DNA of 64,000 bases, from the NCBI RefSeq assembly GCF_009497895.1, contig NZ_CP033116.1, positions 372,001 through 436,000 of the forward strand. Reading direction: 5' to 3'. The stretch is from Halopseudomonas pelagia. Lineage in GTDB: Bacteria > Pseudomonadota > Gammaproteobacteria > Pseudomonadales > Pseudomonadaceae. Below, in pieces: positions 50,106 to 60,086 of the stretch (its first letter is position 1; each line of letters begins with the position of its first letter). The position numbers were made by a program, and so were the translations under genes. Under the pieces are notes generated by a model. It was given only the letters and a program-made list of their open reading frames with translations, was not told where the DNA came from and did not search any database.

Positions 50106-51475
50106 AAATTATTATTCTCGGTGCCGGTCAGGTAGGTGGCAGCCTGGCCGCCGAGCTGGCCAGCGAAGCCAATGACATTACCGTGATAGACACCGACGGC
50201 CCGCGCCTGCGCGAATTGAGCGACCGCCTGGACATTCGTACCGTGGTCGGCAAAGGCTCTTTTCCGACCGTTCTGCGCCAGGCCGGTGCCGATGACGCGG
50301 ATATGCTGATCGCCGTTACCAGCAGCGACGAAACCAATATGATCGCCTGTCAGGTGGCGTACACGCTGTTCCGTACGCCCACCAAGATTGCGCGTATTCG
50401 CGAATCGGCGTACCTGACCCGGGGTGGGCTGTTCCATAACGAAGCCGTGCCGATCGACGTACTTATCAGCCCGGAACAGGCGGTGACCACCTACGTCAAA
50501 CGCCTGATCGAAAACCCAGGTGCCTTGCAGGTGCTGGATTTCGCCGAAGGCAAGGTGCAACTGGTTGCGGTACGCGCCTATTACGGCGGCCCGCTGGTCG
50601 GTCAGGAGCTGCGCTTTCTGCGCCAGCATATGCCCGGCGTCGACACCCGGGTAGCGGCCATCTTTCGCAAGAACCGGCCGATCATCCCCAAGGGCGACAC
50701 CATTATCGAGGCCGACGATGAAGTCTTCTTCATTGCCGCTACCCACGATATCCGCGCGGTAATGAGCGAGTTGCGGCGCCTGGAGAAGAACTACAAACGT
50801 ATTCTTATCGCTGGCGGCGGCAACATCGGCGAACGTCTGGCGGAAGCCATCGAGAGCCGTTACAACGTGCGCATTATCGAGAAGAACAAGGCGCGTGCTG
50901 ACTATCTGTCGCAGAACCTGGACAAGACCATCGTGCTGCACGGCAGTGCCTCGGACAAGGAACTGCTGATCGAAGAGAACATTGAGGATGTGGACATCTT
51001 CTGCGCGCTGACCAACGACGATGAAGCCAACATCATGTCCTCGATGCTGGCCAAGCGGCTGGGTGCACGCAAGGTCATGGCGCTGATCAATAACCCGGCG
51101 TACGTGGATCTGGTGCAGGGCGGCGAGATCGATATCGCCATCTCCCCGTCGCAGGCGACCATCGGCACCTTGCTCACGCACGTACGCCGCGGCGACATCG
51201 TCAACGTCTATTCGCTTCGCCGCGGGGCAGCGGAAGCGATCGAGGCGGTCGCCCATGGCGACTCGCGCTCGTCCAAGGTGGTAGGCCGCAAGATCGGTGA
51301 GATCGATTTGCCCCCGGGTACTACCATTGGCGCGATCGTTCGCAACGAAGAGGTATTGATTGCCCATGACTCCACCTTGGTCGAGTCCGAAGATCACGTG
51401 ATTCTGTTCGTTATCGACAAGAAGCATATTCGCGATGTAGAACGCCTGTTCCAGGTCGGGCTGACGTTCTTCTGA
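50102..51475 (+). CDS. trkA: Trk potassium uptake regulatory/NAD-binding subunit
   Basis: 457 aa with two tandem RCK units. Each has a Rossmann nucleotide-binding motif ([16 protein letters not shown] at 3-18; [16 protein letters not shown] near 236-251) and a TrkA_C domain (about 140-220 and 370-455). It gates the TrkH channel according to nucleotide state. ATGA overlap with rsmB, 39 nt before trkH. Confidence 0.96.
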   Translation: MKIIILGAGQVGGSLAAELASEANDITVIDTDGPRLRELSDRLDIRTVVGKGSFPTVLRQAGADDADMLIAVTSSDETNMIACQVAYTLFRTPTKIARIRESAYLTRGGLFHNEAVPIDVLISPEQAVTTYVKRLIENPGALQVLDFAEGKVQLVAVRAYYGGPLVGQELRFLRQHMPGVDTRVAAIFRKNRPIIPKGDTIIEADDEVFFIAATHDIRAVMSELRRLEKNYKRILIAGGGNIGERLAEAIESRYNVRIIEKNKARADYLSQNLDKTIVLHGSASDKELLIEENIEDVDIFCALTNDDEANIMSSMLAKRLGARKVMALINNPAYVDLVQGGEIDIAISPSQATIGTLLTHVRRGDIVNVYSLRRGAAEAIEAVAHGDSRSSKVVGRKIGEIDLPPGTTIGAIVRNEEVLIAHDSTLVESEDHVILFVIDKKHIRDVERLFQVGLTFF

Positions 51476-51514
51476 TGATCATTTCTTCCTGATGTACGGC
51501 AGGTAAGGACGCGC

Positions 51515-52963
51515 ATGCAGTTCACACAGATCCAGCGCATTCTCGGCATTCTGCTGATGCTGTTTTCCACCAGCATGCTGCCCGCTGTGGCGGTCGGATT
51601 CTTTTACGGCGAGCAGGCCCGCGAAGCATTTATTGTCGCCTTCCTGATCACCATGGTTGCTGGATTGGTGATCTGGCTCCCGGCGCGCCATCAGCGCAAT
51701 GAACTACGCACGCGCGACGGTTACCTGATTGTGGTGCTGTTCTGGCTGGTACTGGGGCTGTTCGGGGCGGTGCCCTTGTATCTGCTGGATATGCCCGACC
51801 TGAGTATCGCCGACTCGGTTTTCGAGTCTTTCTCCGGGCTGACCACCACCGGGGCGACGGTGATTACCGGCCTGGATACACTGCCCCGCACCTTGCTCTA
51901 TTATCGCCAGCAACTGCAGTGGTTCGGTGGTATGGGGATCATCGTACTGGCGGTGGCGATCCTGCCGATGCTGGGTGTTGGGGGCATGCAGCTGTACCGG
52001 GCGGAAATGCCCGGGCCGCTGAAGGAAAACAAGCTGACCCCGCGTATTGCCGAGACCGCAAAGGTACTCTGGTACATCTATGCCGGCCTGACGTTAGTCT
52101 GCGCCCTGGCCTACTGGGCCGCCGGCATGAGCTTGTTCGATGCGGTCGGCCACAGCTTTTCGACGGTGGCGATTGGCGGCTTTTCCACCCATGATGCGAG
52201 CATCGGTCATTATGACAGTTCGTTGATCGAACTGATCTGCATCCTGTTCATGCTGATTTCCGGCATCAACTTCGCCCTGCACTTTCTCGCCTGGCGCTTC
52301 CGCTCGGTAAAGAGCTATTGGCAGGATCCGGAGTGTCGCGCCTATATCCTGATCATCGCCGCGCTGTTCATTGTCTGCGCGGTCATCCTGATCCATTTCC
52401 AGTATTACGATGTGTGGACATCTATCCGTTACGCGGCTTTTCAGACTGTCTCGATTGCGACCACCACCGGCTTTGGCGTCACTGACTTTTCGGCCTGGCC
52501 GACGGTTCTGCCGTTCCTGCTGCTGTACGCGAGCTTTATTGGCGCCTGCGCCGGTTCAACCGGCGGCGGCATGAAGGTTATCCGCGTGCTGCTGCTGTAC
52601 AAACAGGGCTCGCGGGAAACCAAGAAACTGCTGCACCCGCATGGCGTGTTCCCGGTAAAACTGGGTAACAAGGCGGTGCCGGACCGGGTAGTGGAGGCGG
52701 TGTGGGGGTTCTGCGCGGTATACGTATTTGCCTTTGCCGTGCTGTTTCTGATTCTGCTCGGCACCGGGCTGGACTTTGTCACGGCCTTTTCAGCATTGAC
52801 CGCCTGTATCAACAACCTGGGCCCGGGTCTGGGCGAGGTTTCCACGCACTACGGGGAGCTTTCATCGACAGTGAAGTGGATACTCAGCTTCGCCATGCTG
52901 CTCGGACGTCTGGAAGTCTTCACCCTGCTGGTACTCTTCACCCCGATGTTCTGGAGACGTTGA
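51515..52963 (+). CDS. trkH: Trk potassium uptake channel subunit
   Basis: 482 aa integral membrane protein. Four pore loops are visible: SGLTTTGATVITG, FSTVAIGGFSTHD, ATTTGFGVTDF and TACINNLGPGLG. Together they form the K+ selectivity filter of the TrkH/KtrB family. Preceded directly by trkA, its cytosolic partner. Confidence 0.96.
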   Translation: MQFTQIQRILGILLMLFSTSMLPAVAVGFFYGEQAREAFIVAFLITMVAGLVIWLPARHQRNELRTRDGYLIVVLFWLVLGLFGAVPLYLLDMPDLSIADSVFESFSGLTTTGATVITGLDTLPRTLLYYRQQLQWFGGMGIIVLAVAILPMLGVGGMQLYRAEMPGPLKENKLTPRIAETAKVLWYIYAGLTLVCALAYWAAGMSLFDAVGHSFSTVAIGGFSTHDASIGHYDSSLIELICILFMLISGINFALHFLAWRFRSVKSYWQDPECRAYILIIAALFIVCAVILIHFQYYDVWTSIRYAAFQTVSIATTTGFGVTDFSAWPTVLPFLLLYASFIGACAGSTGGGMKVIRVLLLYKQGSRETKKLLHPHGVFPVKLGNKAVPDRVVEAVWGFCAVYVFAFAVLFLILLGTGLDFVTAFSALTACINNLGPGLGEVSTHYGELSSTVKWILSFAMLLGRLEVFTLLVLFTPMFWRR

Positions 52964-52965
52964 GA

Positions 52966-53250
52966 TTAGTCTTCAGCGTCCTCTTCAGCATCGATAAACG
53001 CCAAACCAATGCCTTCGCCCGGAATCGCCCGCTGTACCATCATTGCCAGCACCGGGGCTTCGATTGGCATGTCCTGAACCTGCCCGCGAACTTCGGTACC
53101 CGGTTGCAGGCAGGTCAGGTCGGCGTTCTCAACGAATACACCACCATCGGACAAATCGCGGGTGAAGCCATACAGGTCACCGACATCAGGATGGCTGATC
53201 TTGATCCGGCAGCGCATTGGCGTGCGCGGATGCTGGCGTTGATTGGGCAT
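52966..53250 (-). CDS. Single-domain PilZ protein (c-di-GMP receptor)
   Basis: 94 aa. The two PilZ binding motifs are intact: the RxxxR element in R5-QHP-R9 and DLSDGG near residue 32, which corresponds to (D/N)xSxxG. c-di-GMP binding is therefore expected. The protein has no other domain and would act as an adaptor. It lies 2 nt from the convergent trkH stop, 39 nt after the acyltransferase start on the same strand. Confidence 0.9.
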   Translation of the reverse strand: MPNQRQHPRTPMRCRIKISHPDVGDLYGFTRDLSDGGVFVENADLTCLQPGTEVRGQVQDMPIEAPVLAMMVQRAIPGEGIGLAFIDAEEDAED

Positions 53251-53289
53251 GGTCTATCCCCCGACAATCCGGTTGTTGTTATTGATGGC

Positions 53290-54177
53290 TCAGTACCATT
53301 TCTTCTCGCCCGGCGGGCGTTTCTTGAAGCGCTTCATGCTCCACATATACTGACTCGGCCAGCGCCGCACATAACTTTCAATGGTCTTGCTCATGCTCGC
53401 TACAGCGGCGTCGGCATCGTCACTGTAAAGCGCTTCGGGCGCCGCTTCCACTACGACTTTGAAGCCAGCGTTATCCGGCAGCCGCAGGCAGTGCAGATAG
53501 ATTGCCTGGGCGTCGTTACCCTTGAGCAGATTGGGCACAAACTTGCTGGTCAGTGCCTGCACCGCAAAAAAGGGCACGAACACGCCGCTCTTGAGCGCCG
53601 GCTCTGGATCGGCGGGAATGCCCACAGCGCCACCCTTACGCACTTCGCGCATGACGCTGATGATGCCTTCGCGCGTCGAGGGCGCCACCTTGTTGCCGAG
53701 TTGCACACGCTGCTTTTTCAGCAGATCATCAACCGCTTTCTGCTTTGGCGGGCGATAGAAAATAACCGGCGAGCACTGCGAACAATACCAGTGATTCAAC
53801 ACTTCCCAGTTACCCAGATGGCTGGTGATGCCGACGATGCCCCTGCCGTTGGCCAGTGCTGCCTGCAACACTTCCAGACCCTCAACTTCCTTGATCAGGC
53901 CCACTGTCTTCTGCGGCTTCCACATCCAGGCGCAGGCACTCTCTGCAAAGCTGCGGCCGGTGTCGAGCAAGGTTCTGCCAACCAAGTCTTCCAGTTCAGC
54001 CGCACTCAGCTCCGGCATGCAGTGGCGAAGATTAGTCCTTACCACCTCGCGGGAACGAGTGGGTAACTTCCACATCAGCCAGCCCGCTGCCGCACCAAAG
54101 CGCTGGGCGAGGGCAAACGGCAAGCTGGAAAACAGCCGGAGAAATCCGACAATGATGGCGCCTTTAAGCCGCTCCAC
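53290..54177 (-). CDS. htrB: Lipid A biosynthesis acyltransferase (LpxL/HtrB family)
   Basis: 295 aa. An N-terminal membrane anchor is followed by the acyltransferase H-x4-E motif in TSHLGNWEVLNHW and the second motif FYRPPKQKAVDDLL. VGIPADPEPALKSGVFVPFFA corresponds to the acceptor-binding block. The family adds a secondary acyl chain to lipid A at the inner membrane. Synteny next to tag and a PilZ gene matches the P. aeruginosa HtrB1 locus (PA0011); the acyl specificity is not readable. Confidence 0.85.
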   Translation of the reverse strand: MERLKGAIIVGFLRLFSSLPFALAQRFGAAAGWLMWKLPTRSREVVRTNLRHCMPELSAAELEDLVGRTLLDTGRSFAESACAWMWKPQKTVGLIKEVEGLEVLQAALANGRGIVGITSHLGNWEVLNHWYCSQCSPVIFYRPPKQKAVDDLLKKQRVQLGNKVAPSTREGIISVMREVRKGGAVGIPADPEPALKSGVFVPFFAVQALTSKFVPNLLKGNDAQAIYLHCLRLPDNAGFKVVVEAAPEALYSDDADAAVASMSKTIESYVRRWPSQYMWSMKRFKKRPPGEKKWY

Positions 54178-54263
54178 AAGCTACTCCCGTCGTTTGATAA
54201 ACGGCCATTGTAATGATCCTATAGCCAGGCGGCGAGAAGGCCGGCGAAAACACCGTCTCATTA

Positions 54264-54848
54264 CTAGGCGCCGCAAAGGGCAGGGTAACGAAAACAGTCG
54301 GTGGTGTGATCCATAACCATGCCGGTGGCTTGCATGAAGGCATAACAGATGGTCGGGCCGACAAAGGTGAAACCGGCTTTCTTCAGCGCCTTGCTCATGG
54401 CTTCCGCTTCAGCCGTTTTAACTGGCACCTGACTGATACTGGTGAAGTGATTGATCAGCGGCTCGCCGCCGACAAACTGCCACATCCATTCGCCAGGATC
54501 GGTCTGCTCGCTCAGCCGCAGCCAGGCCTGGGCATTTTGCCGTGCGCCTTTGACCTTGAGACGGTTGCGAATGATGCCGGTATCTTCAAGCAGATCGAGC
54601 AGGTCGTTATCGGTCTGGTTGGCCATGAACTGCGGATCAAAGCCGCGGTAAACCTCGCGGTAACGATCGCGCTTTTTCAGAATGGTGATCCACGACAGCC
54701 CCGCTTGAAAACCATCCAGCAGCAGCTTTTCAAACAAGCGCTGGGCATCGCGCTCCGGCACGCCCCACTCGCTATCGTGGTAAGCCTGGTAGATCGGATC
54801 GGTGGAACACCATTGGCAGCGCTGCGGTACAACCTCGGAACTGGACAT
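54264..54848 (-). CDS. tag: DNA-3-methyladenine glycosylase I
   Basis: 194 aa from ATG 54848 with CAGGAGG upstream (a TTG one codon earlier is not needed). Zinc snap residues: Cys near the N-terminus (RCQWC), His in YHDSEWG, and the C-terminal HTTDCF. GFQAGLSWITILKKR and FVGPTICYAFMQATGMV are typical. It excises 3-methyladenine from alkylated DNA. Confidence 0.95.
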   Translation of the reverse strand: MSSSEVVPQRCQWCSTDPIYQAYHDSEWGVPERDAQRLFEKLLLDGFQAGLSWITILKKRDRYREVYRGFDPQFMANQTDNDLLDLLEDTGIIRNRLKVKGARQNAQAWLRLSEQTDPGEWMWQFVGGEPLINHFTSISQVPVKTAEAEAMSKALKKAGFTFVGPTICYAFMQATGMVMDHTTDCFRYPALCGA

Positions 54849-54887
54849 CAACCCTCCTGATACTGAACCGGGTGGTTCTCCACCCGC

Positions 54888-55724
54888 TCAGACTTTTTCA
54901 ATTCGATCCGGCTGAATGCGAATATGGCCGAGTTTCATGAGTCCGCCAATGGCCTTTTTGAAGTTGCCCTTGCTCACGCCGAACTCCTTGGCGATCAATT
55001 CCGGCGGGCTTTTATCGCTGATCATCAGTACGCCGTCATGCTCCTCAAGCCGCTGCATGATCTGCTGCTGCAATGCGTCGCCAGCGTCACTACCCACCGG
55101 TTGCAGGCTCAGGCTGATCTTGCCGTCAGGACGAATTTCCTTGATGTAGCCGACTTCCTGCATGCCGTTGCGCAGGAACTTGAAAGCTTCATTCTTGTGC
55201 ACCAGGCCCCAGTGCTGGCCATTGATGATCGCCTTGAAACCCAGATCGGTTACTCCGGCAATCAGCAGACTGACCTGCTCACCGACCTTGTAGCGCGGCG
55301 GCGTCTTGTCCAGATGCCGATCCAGATGCGCGGTAGCGGTAATGCGGCGGGTGTGCTTATCCAGATACAGGTAGACCACGCAATAATTGCCGACCTCAAG
55401 CGGGCGCTTTTCTTCGGAATGCGGCAACAGCACATCTTTCGGCAGCCCCCAGTCCAGAAACAATCCGACCCGGTTGATCTCTGCCACCTTGAGGCTGGCA
55501 AACTCGCCGACCTGCGCCTTGGGCGTCTCGGTGGTGGCAATCAGCTTGTCTTCGCTATCGAGGTAGATAAAGACGTTCAGCCAGTCCTCTACCTCAGTTG
55601 GGGTATCTTTCGGGATATAGCGATTGGGTAGCAGTATCTCACCATCGGGCCCGCCGTCGAGGTAGAGGCCAAAGCCGGTATGCTTGACGATTTGCAGGGT
55701 GTTGAAGCGCCCGATAGCAGCCAT
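54888..55724 (-). CDS. cvfB: CvfB-family S1 RNA-binding protein
   Basis: 278 aa. Tandem S1-like OB folds (about 1-65, 66-135, 145-210) are followed by a C-terminal winged helix (about 215-275, IAKEFGVSKGNFKKAIGGLMKLG). It matches the YitL/CvfB family, which affects expression of virulence or stress genes in Gram-positives. The role in pseudomonads is poorly defined. It sits 39 nt from tag on the same strand. Confidence 0.85.
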   Translation of the reverse strand: MAAIGRFNTLQIVKHTGFGLYLDGGPDGEILLPNRYIPKDTPTEVEDWLNVFIYLDSEDKLIATTETPKAQVGEFASLKVAEINRVGLFLDWGLPKDVLLPHSEEKRPLEVGNYCVVYLYLDKHTRRITATAHLDRHLDKTPPRYKVGEQVSLLIAGVTDLGFKAIINGQHWGLVHKNEAFKFLRNGMQEVGYIKEIRPDGKISLSLQPVGSDAGDALQQQIMQRLEEHDGVLMISDKSPPELIAKEFGVSKGNFKKAIGGLMKLGHIRIQPDRIEKV

Positions 55725-55913
55725 AGAGGTATTCCCGAATTAAAGGTCAGCACATTGTAGCAGCGAAGCCGCAGTGGACGGAGTAACCACTGAGAGAGCA
55801 CCGAGCAGGGAACTAGACGCTTGTTTCGAGTTCTATCTGAACTTGCACACTCGATCAGCGCCGATTCATACCCGTATGGCCGACGCAACAGCGCATTTCA
55901 AGCAGGAGCCCGA

Positions 55914-56999
55914 ATGCTGCCACCATCCGCATATGCCGAGATCCGCCCATCATGCCTGGGGTTACTGGCTGGCGCCGCACTGTTGCTAGGCGGCTGTTCC
56001 AATGGCGAAGAACCCGCCCCCGCGCCACCGCGCATCGCCATAGTCGAGAAGCTGCAAGCGGCTGACGCCGAGCCCCAGGCGCTGCATTTTGCCGGAGTGG
56101 TGGAAAGCGTGACCAGCACCCAGCTTTCCTTCCAGGTACCGGGCCAGATTGAGCGCATATTGGTGGATGAAGGCACGCAGGTCACCCGTGGTCAGCCTCT
56201 GGCAACACTGGACGATACCGACTATCAGCTGCAGCTGCGCGATGCCAAGGCCCAAGAGCGCCAGCTGGCGGCTGACCTGGCGCGCAAACGCAATCTACTT
56301 GCCGAAGGTATTCTTTCCCGCGCCGCCATCGAGCCATTGGAGGCAGGCCTGACGTCGGCCGAAGTGGCCCGTGATACTGCGCGCCGCAATATTACCCACA
56401 GCACCCTGAAGGCCCCCTTTGACGGTGTGGTCGCCCAGCGCATGGCCGAGCCGGATATGGTGGTCGACAGCGGTACGCCGATTCTGTTGGTACAGGACAA
56501 CCGGCATATCGAGGTCGGTGTCGACCTCTCCGAACGGGCAGCCCTGAGTGTACCTCTGGGACCCGATTTACACGCTGAAGGCCATCTGGTGATTGGCGAG
56601 CTGAGCCTGCCCTTGCGCTACAAGGAGCACAGCACTCAGCCCCGCGAAGGCTCGCGAACCTACCGGCTTATCCTCCAGGGTGAGCCGCCGGAGAACTTCA
56701 ATCTGCTGCCGGGAATGGCCATGCGCGTCAGCCTGCAATTACCGGCCTCGCAGGAACAGCGTCAGCAGGAACGCTTTCTGATACCCCTGTCCGCGCTACA
56801 GACCGCCGAGAATGATCAGCATTACATTTGGCTGGCGGTAGAGGGCGAAGCGCGGCGCCAGGATCTGGTGCTGGAATCAATCGAAGACGGACGGGCGCTG
56901 ATCAGCGGCGCACAGTTACGCGCTGGCAGCGAAGTCATTGTTGCAGGCGGCAACAAGGTCAGCGAAGGCCTGCCGATCCAGACACAGCGCCGGGACTGA
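55914..56999 (+). CDS. RND efflux periplasmic adaptor lipoprotein
   Basis: 361 aa from ATG 55914 with CAGGAG upstream; the open frame from 55821 has no signal sequence at its start. A lipoprotein signal ends in LLLGGC (C near residue 27). Membrane-fusion-protein domains follow: barrel-sandwich half (SFQVPGQIERILVDEGTQVTRGQ), an alpha-hairpin (about 90-150), the second half-lipoyl (STLKAPFDGVVAQR), and the beta-barrel and membrane-proximal regions. It links the pump to the outer-membrane factor. First gene of a three-gene operon; no regulator gene is adjacent. Confidence 0.92.
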   Translation: MLPPSAYAEIRPSCLGLLAGAALLLGGCSNGEEPAPAPPRIAIVEKLQAADAEPQALHFAGVVESVTSTQLSFQVPGQIERILVDEGTQVTRGQPLATLDDTDYQLQLRDAKAQERQLAADLARKRNLLAEGILSRAAIEPLEAGLTSAEVARDTARRNITHSTLKAPFDGVVAQRMAEPDMVVDSGTPILLVQDNRHIEVGVDLSERAALSVPLGPDLHAEGHLVIGELSLPLRYKEHSTQPREGSRTYRLILQGEPPENFNLLPGMAMRVSLQLPASQEQRQQERFLIPLSALQTAENDQHYIWLAVEGEARRQDLVLESIEDGRALISGAQLRAGSEVIVAGGNKVSEGLPIQTQRRD

Positions 57000-57002
57000 G
57001 CC

Positions 57003-60000
57003 ATGGATTTTGCTCGTTACGCCATCAGCAAGCCGGTCAATACCTGGGTCCTGGTTCTTATCTGCCTGATTGGCGGCATCATTGCCTTCTTCGAAATTGG
57101 CCGCCTGGAAGATCCCGAATTCACTATCAAGGAAGCCATAGTCAACGCCCAGTATCCCGGGGCGACGGCGCTGGATGTAGAACAGGAAGTTACTGAACCG
57201 CTGGAAAGCGCCATTCAGCAGATGTCGCAGATCAAGGAAATTCGCTCACGCTCGATGCCCGGCGCGGCAGAAATTCGCGTGGTGATTCAGGACAGTTACA
57301 AGGGCGAGGCGCTGGCCCAGGTCTGGAACGAGCTGCGCAACAAGGTCGCTGATGCACAGGGCGAACTGCCGCCGGATATCGATCCGCCGATGGTCAATGA
57401 TGATTTCGGCGATGTCTTTGGCATCTTCTATGCGTTGACCGGCGATGGTCTGAGCCTGCACGAACTGCACGAGCTGAGCAAGGAGCTGCGCCGCGAACTG
57501 CTCACTGCCGAGGGCGTCGCCAAGGTCGAGATCAGCGGCGTACATGAGGAACGCGTGCTGGTGGAAGTGGATCAGGCGCGTCTGGCCGCGCTACGCCTGT
57601 CGCCGGAAGAAATCATCGCGGCCCTTGGCGATGCCGACGCGGTGGTCGATGCCGGTGGACTGCGCAGCGGTGAACTGTTTCTGCGCATCCGTCCATCCGG
57701 CAGTTTTGACTCGCTGGAAGCGTTGCGCGCGTTACCGGTGGGCCAGGGCACACAGAATATTCTGCTTGGCGACATCGCCGAGATTCGCCGCGACTACGCT
57801 GAGCGGCCAGTGCAGATCATCCGCCACAACGGTCAGCCAGCGCTGACCCTGGGAGTAAGTGGCGTATCCGGCAGCAACATCGTCGAGGTCGGGCAAGCCG
57901 TGGAGGCACGGCTGGAGAGCGTGCAGCACCGTATCCCCCTGGGCGCCGAGCTGCACCCACTGTACGAGCAACATACGGTGGTCGACGATTCGGTCAACAG
58001 CTTTGCACTCAACGTATTTCTCTCGGTAGCGATCGTCGTGGCCGTCCTCTGTATTGCCATGGGCTTGCGCGCTGGCGCCATCATCGGCGCGGTGCTGTTT
58101 CTCACCGTCCTTGGCACCTTGCTGCTGATGTGGTTGTGGGGCATTGAGCTGGAGCGCATTTCCCTGGGCGCGCTGATCATCGCCATGGGTATGCTGGTGG
58201 ATAATGCCGTGGTGGTCTGTGACGGCATGCTGATCCAGCAGCGCCGCGGTCTGAAACTGCTGGCTGCCGCGCAAAAGACCCTGCAGCAAACCCAGTGGCC
58301 GCTACTGGGAGCGACCATCATCGGCATTCTGGCCTTCGCCGGGATTGGTCTGTCACAGGACGTGACCGGTGAATTCCTGTTTTCGATGTTCTTCGTGATT
58401 GCCGTATCGCTGTTGCTGAGCTGGCTGCTGGCGCTGCTGGTGGTACCGCTGTTCGGCCATTATCTGCTGCGGGACAAACAGGAGACCGATGGGAATGCCG
58501 AGAGCAGCAGCGACGCCGATCCCGGCTCGGCCGACCAATCCTTGTACCGCGGCGGCGCCTACGATTACTTTCGCGGCACGGCCACACGATTACTGCTGCG
58601 CCCCTGGTTGACGGTCATGGTACTGGCGCTATTAACCGCCGCCAGCGTATTCGGCTTTTCCCGTGTACAGCAAAGCTTCTTCCCCGCCTCCAGTACGCCG
58701 CTGTTCTACGTCAATCTGTTCCTGCAGCAGGGCACGGATATCCGTACCACCAGCGATCGCGCAGAAGAGGTCGAGGACTACCTTGCGGCGCTGGATGGTG
58801 TGACCGACGTATCCACCTACGTCGGCGCTGGCGCCTCGCGCTTTATGCTGACCTACATGCCCGAGCAGCCCAACTCATCGTTGATGCATTTTCTTGTGCG
58901 CACCGAGGACCCGGAGCTGATCGACGGCCTGGTCCGTGAGATCAACCAGGAACTGCCGCGCCGCTACCCGGCAGCCGACAGCAGCGCTGCACGCTTTCTA
59001 TTTGGCCCGAATGCCGAAGCCAAGCTGGAGGCCCGTATCAGCGGCCCGGATCTGGACGTGCTGCGTGAGCTCTCCGCCGAGGGCCAGCGCCGCCTTCAGG
59101 ATGAGGGCGAGGTGTTCAATATTCGCGATGACTGGCGCCAGCCGGTGCTGAGCCTGCGCCCCATTCTGGCACTGGAGCGCCTGGCTGATGCCGGGCTGAC
59201 CCAACAGAGCGTGGCTCGCTCATTGGCCGCCGCCAGCGAAGGAACCCAGGTTAGCGTCTTCCGTGAACGAGATGAGCTGATCCCGATTCTGCTGCGCGCC
59301 GACGAGCATGATCGGGTTGACGCCGATAATCTGTTGCAACGGCTGATATGGAGCCCGGCCATTAGCGAATACGTGCCGCTTGCTCAGGTCGCTGATGGCG
59401 TTGAATACGTCAGCGAAAATACCATGATTCGCCGTTACGATCGCGAGCGCACCATCGCCATTCGTGCGGAACCGGCCGACGGTGAAAATACCAATGAAGC
59501 GCACCAACGTATCCGCCCACTGATCGAGTCCATGGAGCTGCCGCACAACTACAGCATGGAGTGGGGCGGCGACTACGAACAATCCTCGGATGCACAGCAG
59601 GCGCTGGCCAGCACCCTTGCGGCGCCCTACCTGGCAATGATGCTGGTCACTGTGCTGTTGTTCGCGCGGGTCAGGCAGCCGCTGATTATCTGGGCGGTAG
59701 TGCCGATGGCAGTCTGCGGGGTAACTTTCGCGTTGCTGATCACCGGCAAACCATTCGACTTTATGGCCCTGCTAGGATTGCTTAGCCTGACCGGTATGCT
59801 GATCAAGAATGCGGTAGTGCTGGTGGACGAGATTGACCGGCAGATCGAGGACGAGGTGCCGCGCATGACCGCAATCATCGAGGCGTCCACTTCGCGACTC
59901 CGTCCTGTGGTCATGGCAGCCGGAACCACAGTGGCCGGCATGGTGCCGCTGCTGTTCGATCCGTTCTTCGCCAATATGGCGGTAACCATCATGGGCGGGC

Positions 60001-60086
60001 TGGCTTTTGCGACGCTGTTGACTCTGCTCGCCGTTCCCTGCCTGTATGCCTTGTTCATGCGGGTAAAACAGCAGGAGGTCGCATGA
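57003..60086 (+). CDS. RND efflux pump inner-membrane transporter
   Basis: 1027 aa with 12 transmembrane helices and two large periplasmic loops (about 35-330 and 555-865). Proton-relay acidic residues sit in helix 4 (GMLVDNAVVVCDG). Conserved RND phrases are YPGATALDVEQEVTEPLE and SLTGMLIKNAVVLVDEID. It resembles the HAE-1/TriC/VexF branch, so drug or detergent export is likely but the substrate is unknown. It is 3 nt after the adaptor and overlaps the outer-membrane gene by 4 nt. Confidence 0.93.
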   Translation: MDFARYAISKPVNTWVLVLICLIGGIIAFFEIGRLEDPEFTIKEAIVNAQYPGATALDVEQEVTEPLESAIQQMSQIKEIRSRSMPGAAEIRVVIQDSYKGEALAQVWNELRNKVADAQGELPPDIDPPMVNDDFGDVFGIFYALTGDGLSLHELHELSKELRRELLTAEGVAKVEISGVHEERVLVEVDQARLAALRLSPEEIIAALGDADAVVDAGGLRSGELFLRIRPSGSFDSLEALRALPVGQGTQNILLGDIAEIRRDYAERPVQIIRHNGQPALTLGVSGVSGSNIVEVGQAVEARLESVQHRIPLGAELHPLYEQHTVVDDSVNSFALNVFLSVAIVVAVLCIAMGLRAGAIIGAVLFLTVLGTLLLMWLWGIELERISLGALIIAMGMLVDNAVVVCDGMLIQQRRGLKLLAAAQKTLQQTQWPLLGATIIGILAFAGIGLSQDVTGEFLFSMFFVIAVSLLLSWLLALLVVPLFGHYLLRDKQETDGNAESSSDADPGSADQSLYRGGAYDYFRGTATRLLLRPWLTVMVLALLTAASVFGFSRVQQSFFPASSTPLFYVNLFLQQGTDIRTTSDRAEEVEDYLAALDGVTDVSTYVGAGASRFMLTYMPEQPNSSLMHFLVRTEDPELIDGLVREINQELPRRYPAADSSAARFLFGPNAEAKLEARISGPDLDVLRELSAEGQRRLQDEGEVFNIRDDWRQPVLSLRPILALERLADAGLTQQSVARSLAAASEGTQVSVFRERDELIPILLRADEHDRVDADNLLQRLIWSPAISEYVPLAQVADGVEYVSENTMIRRYDRERTIAIRAEPADGENTNEAHQRIRPLIESMELPHNYSMEWGGDYEQSSDAQQALASTLAAPYLAMMLVTVLLFARVRQPLIIWAVVPMAVCGVTFALLITGKPFDFMALLGLLSLTGMLIKNAVVLVDEIDRQIEDEVPRMTAIIEASTSRLRPVVMAAGTTVAGMVPLLFDPFFANMAVTIMGGLAFATLLTLLAVPCLYALFMRVKQQEVA

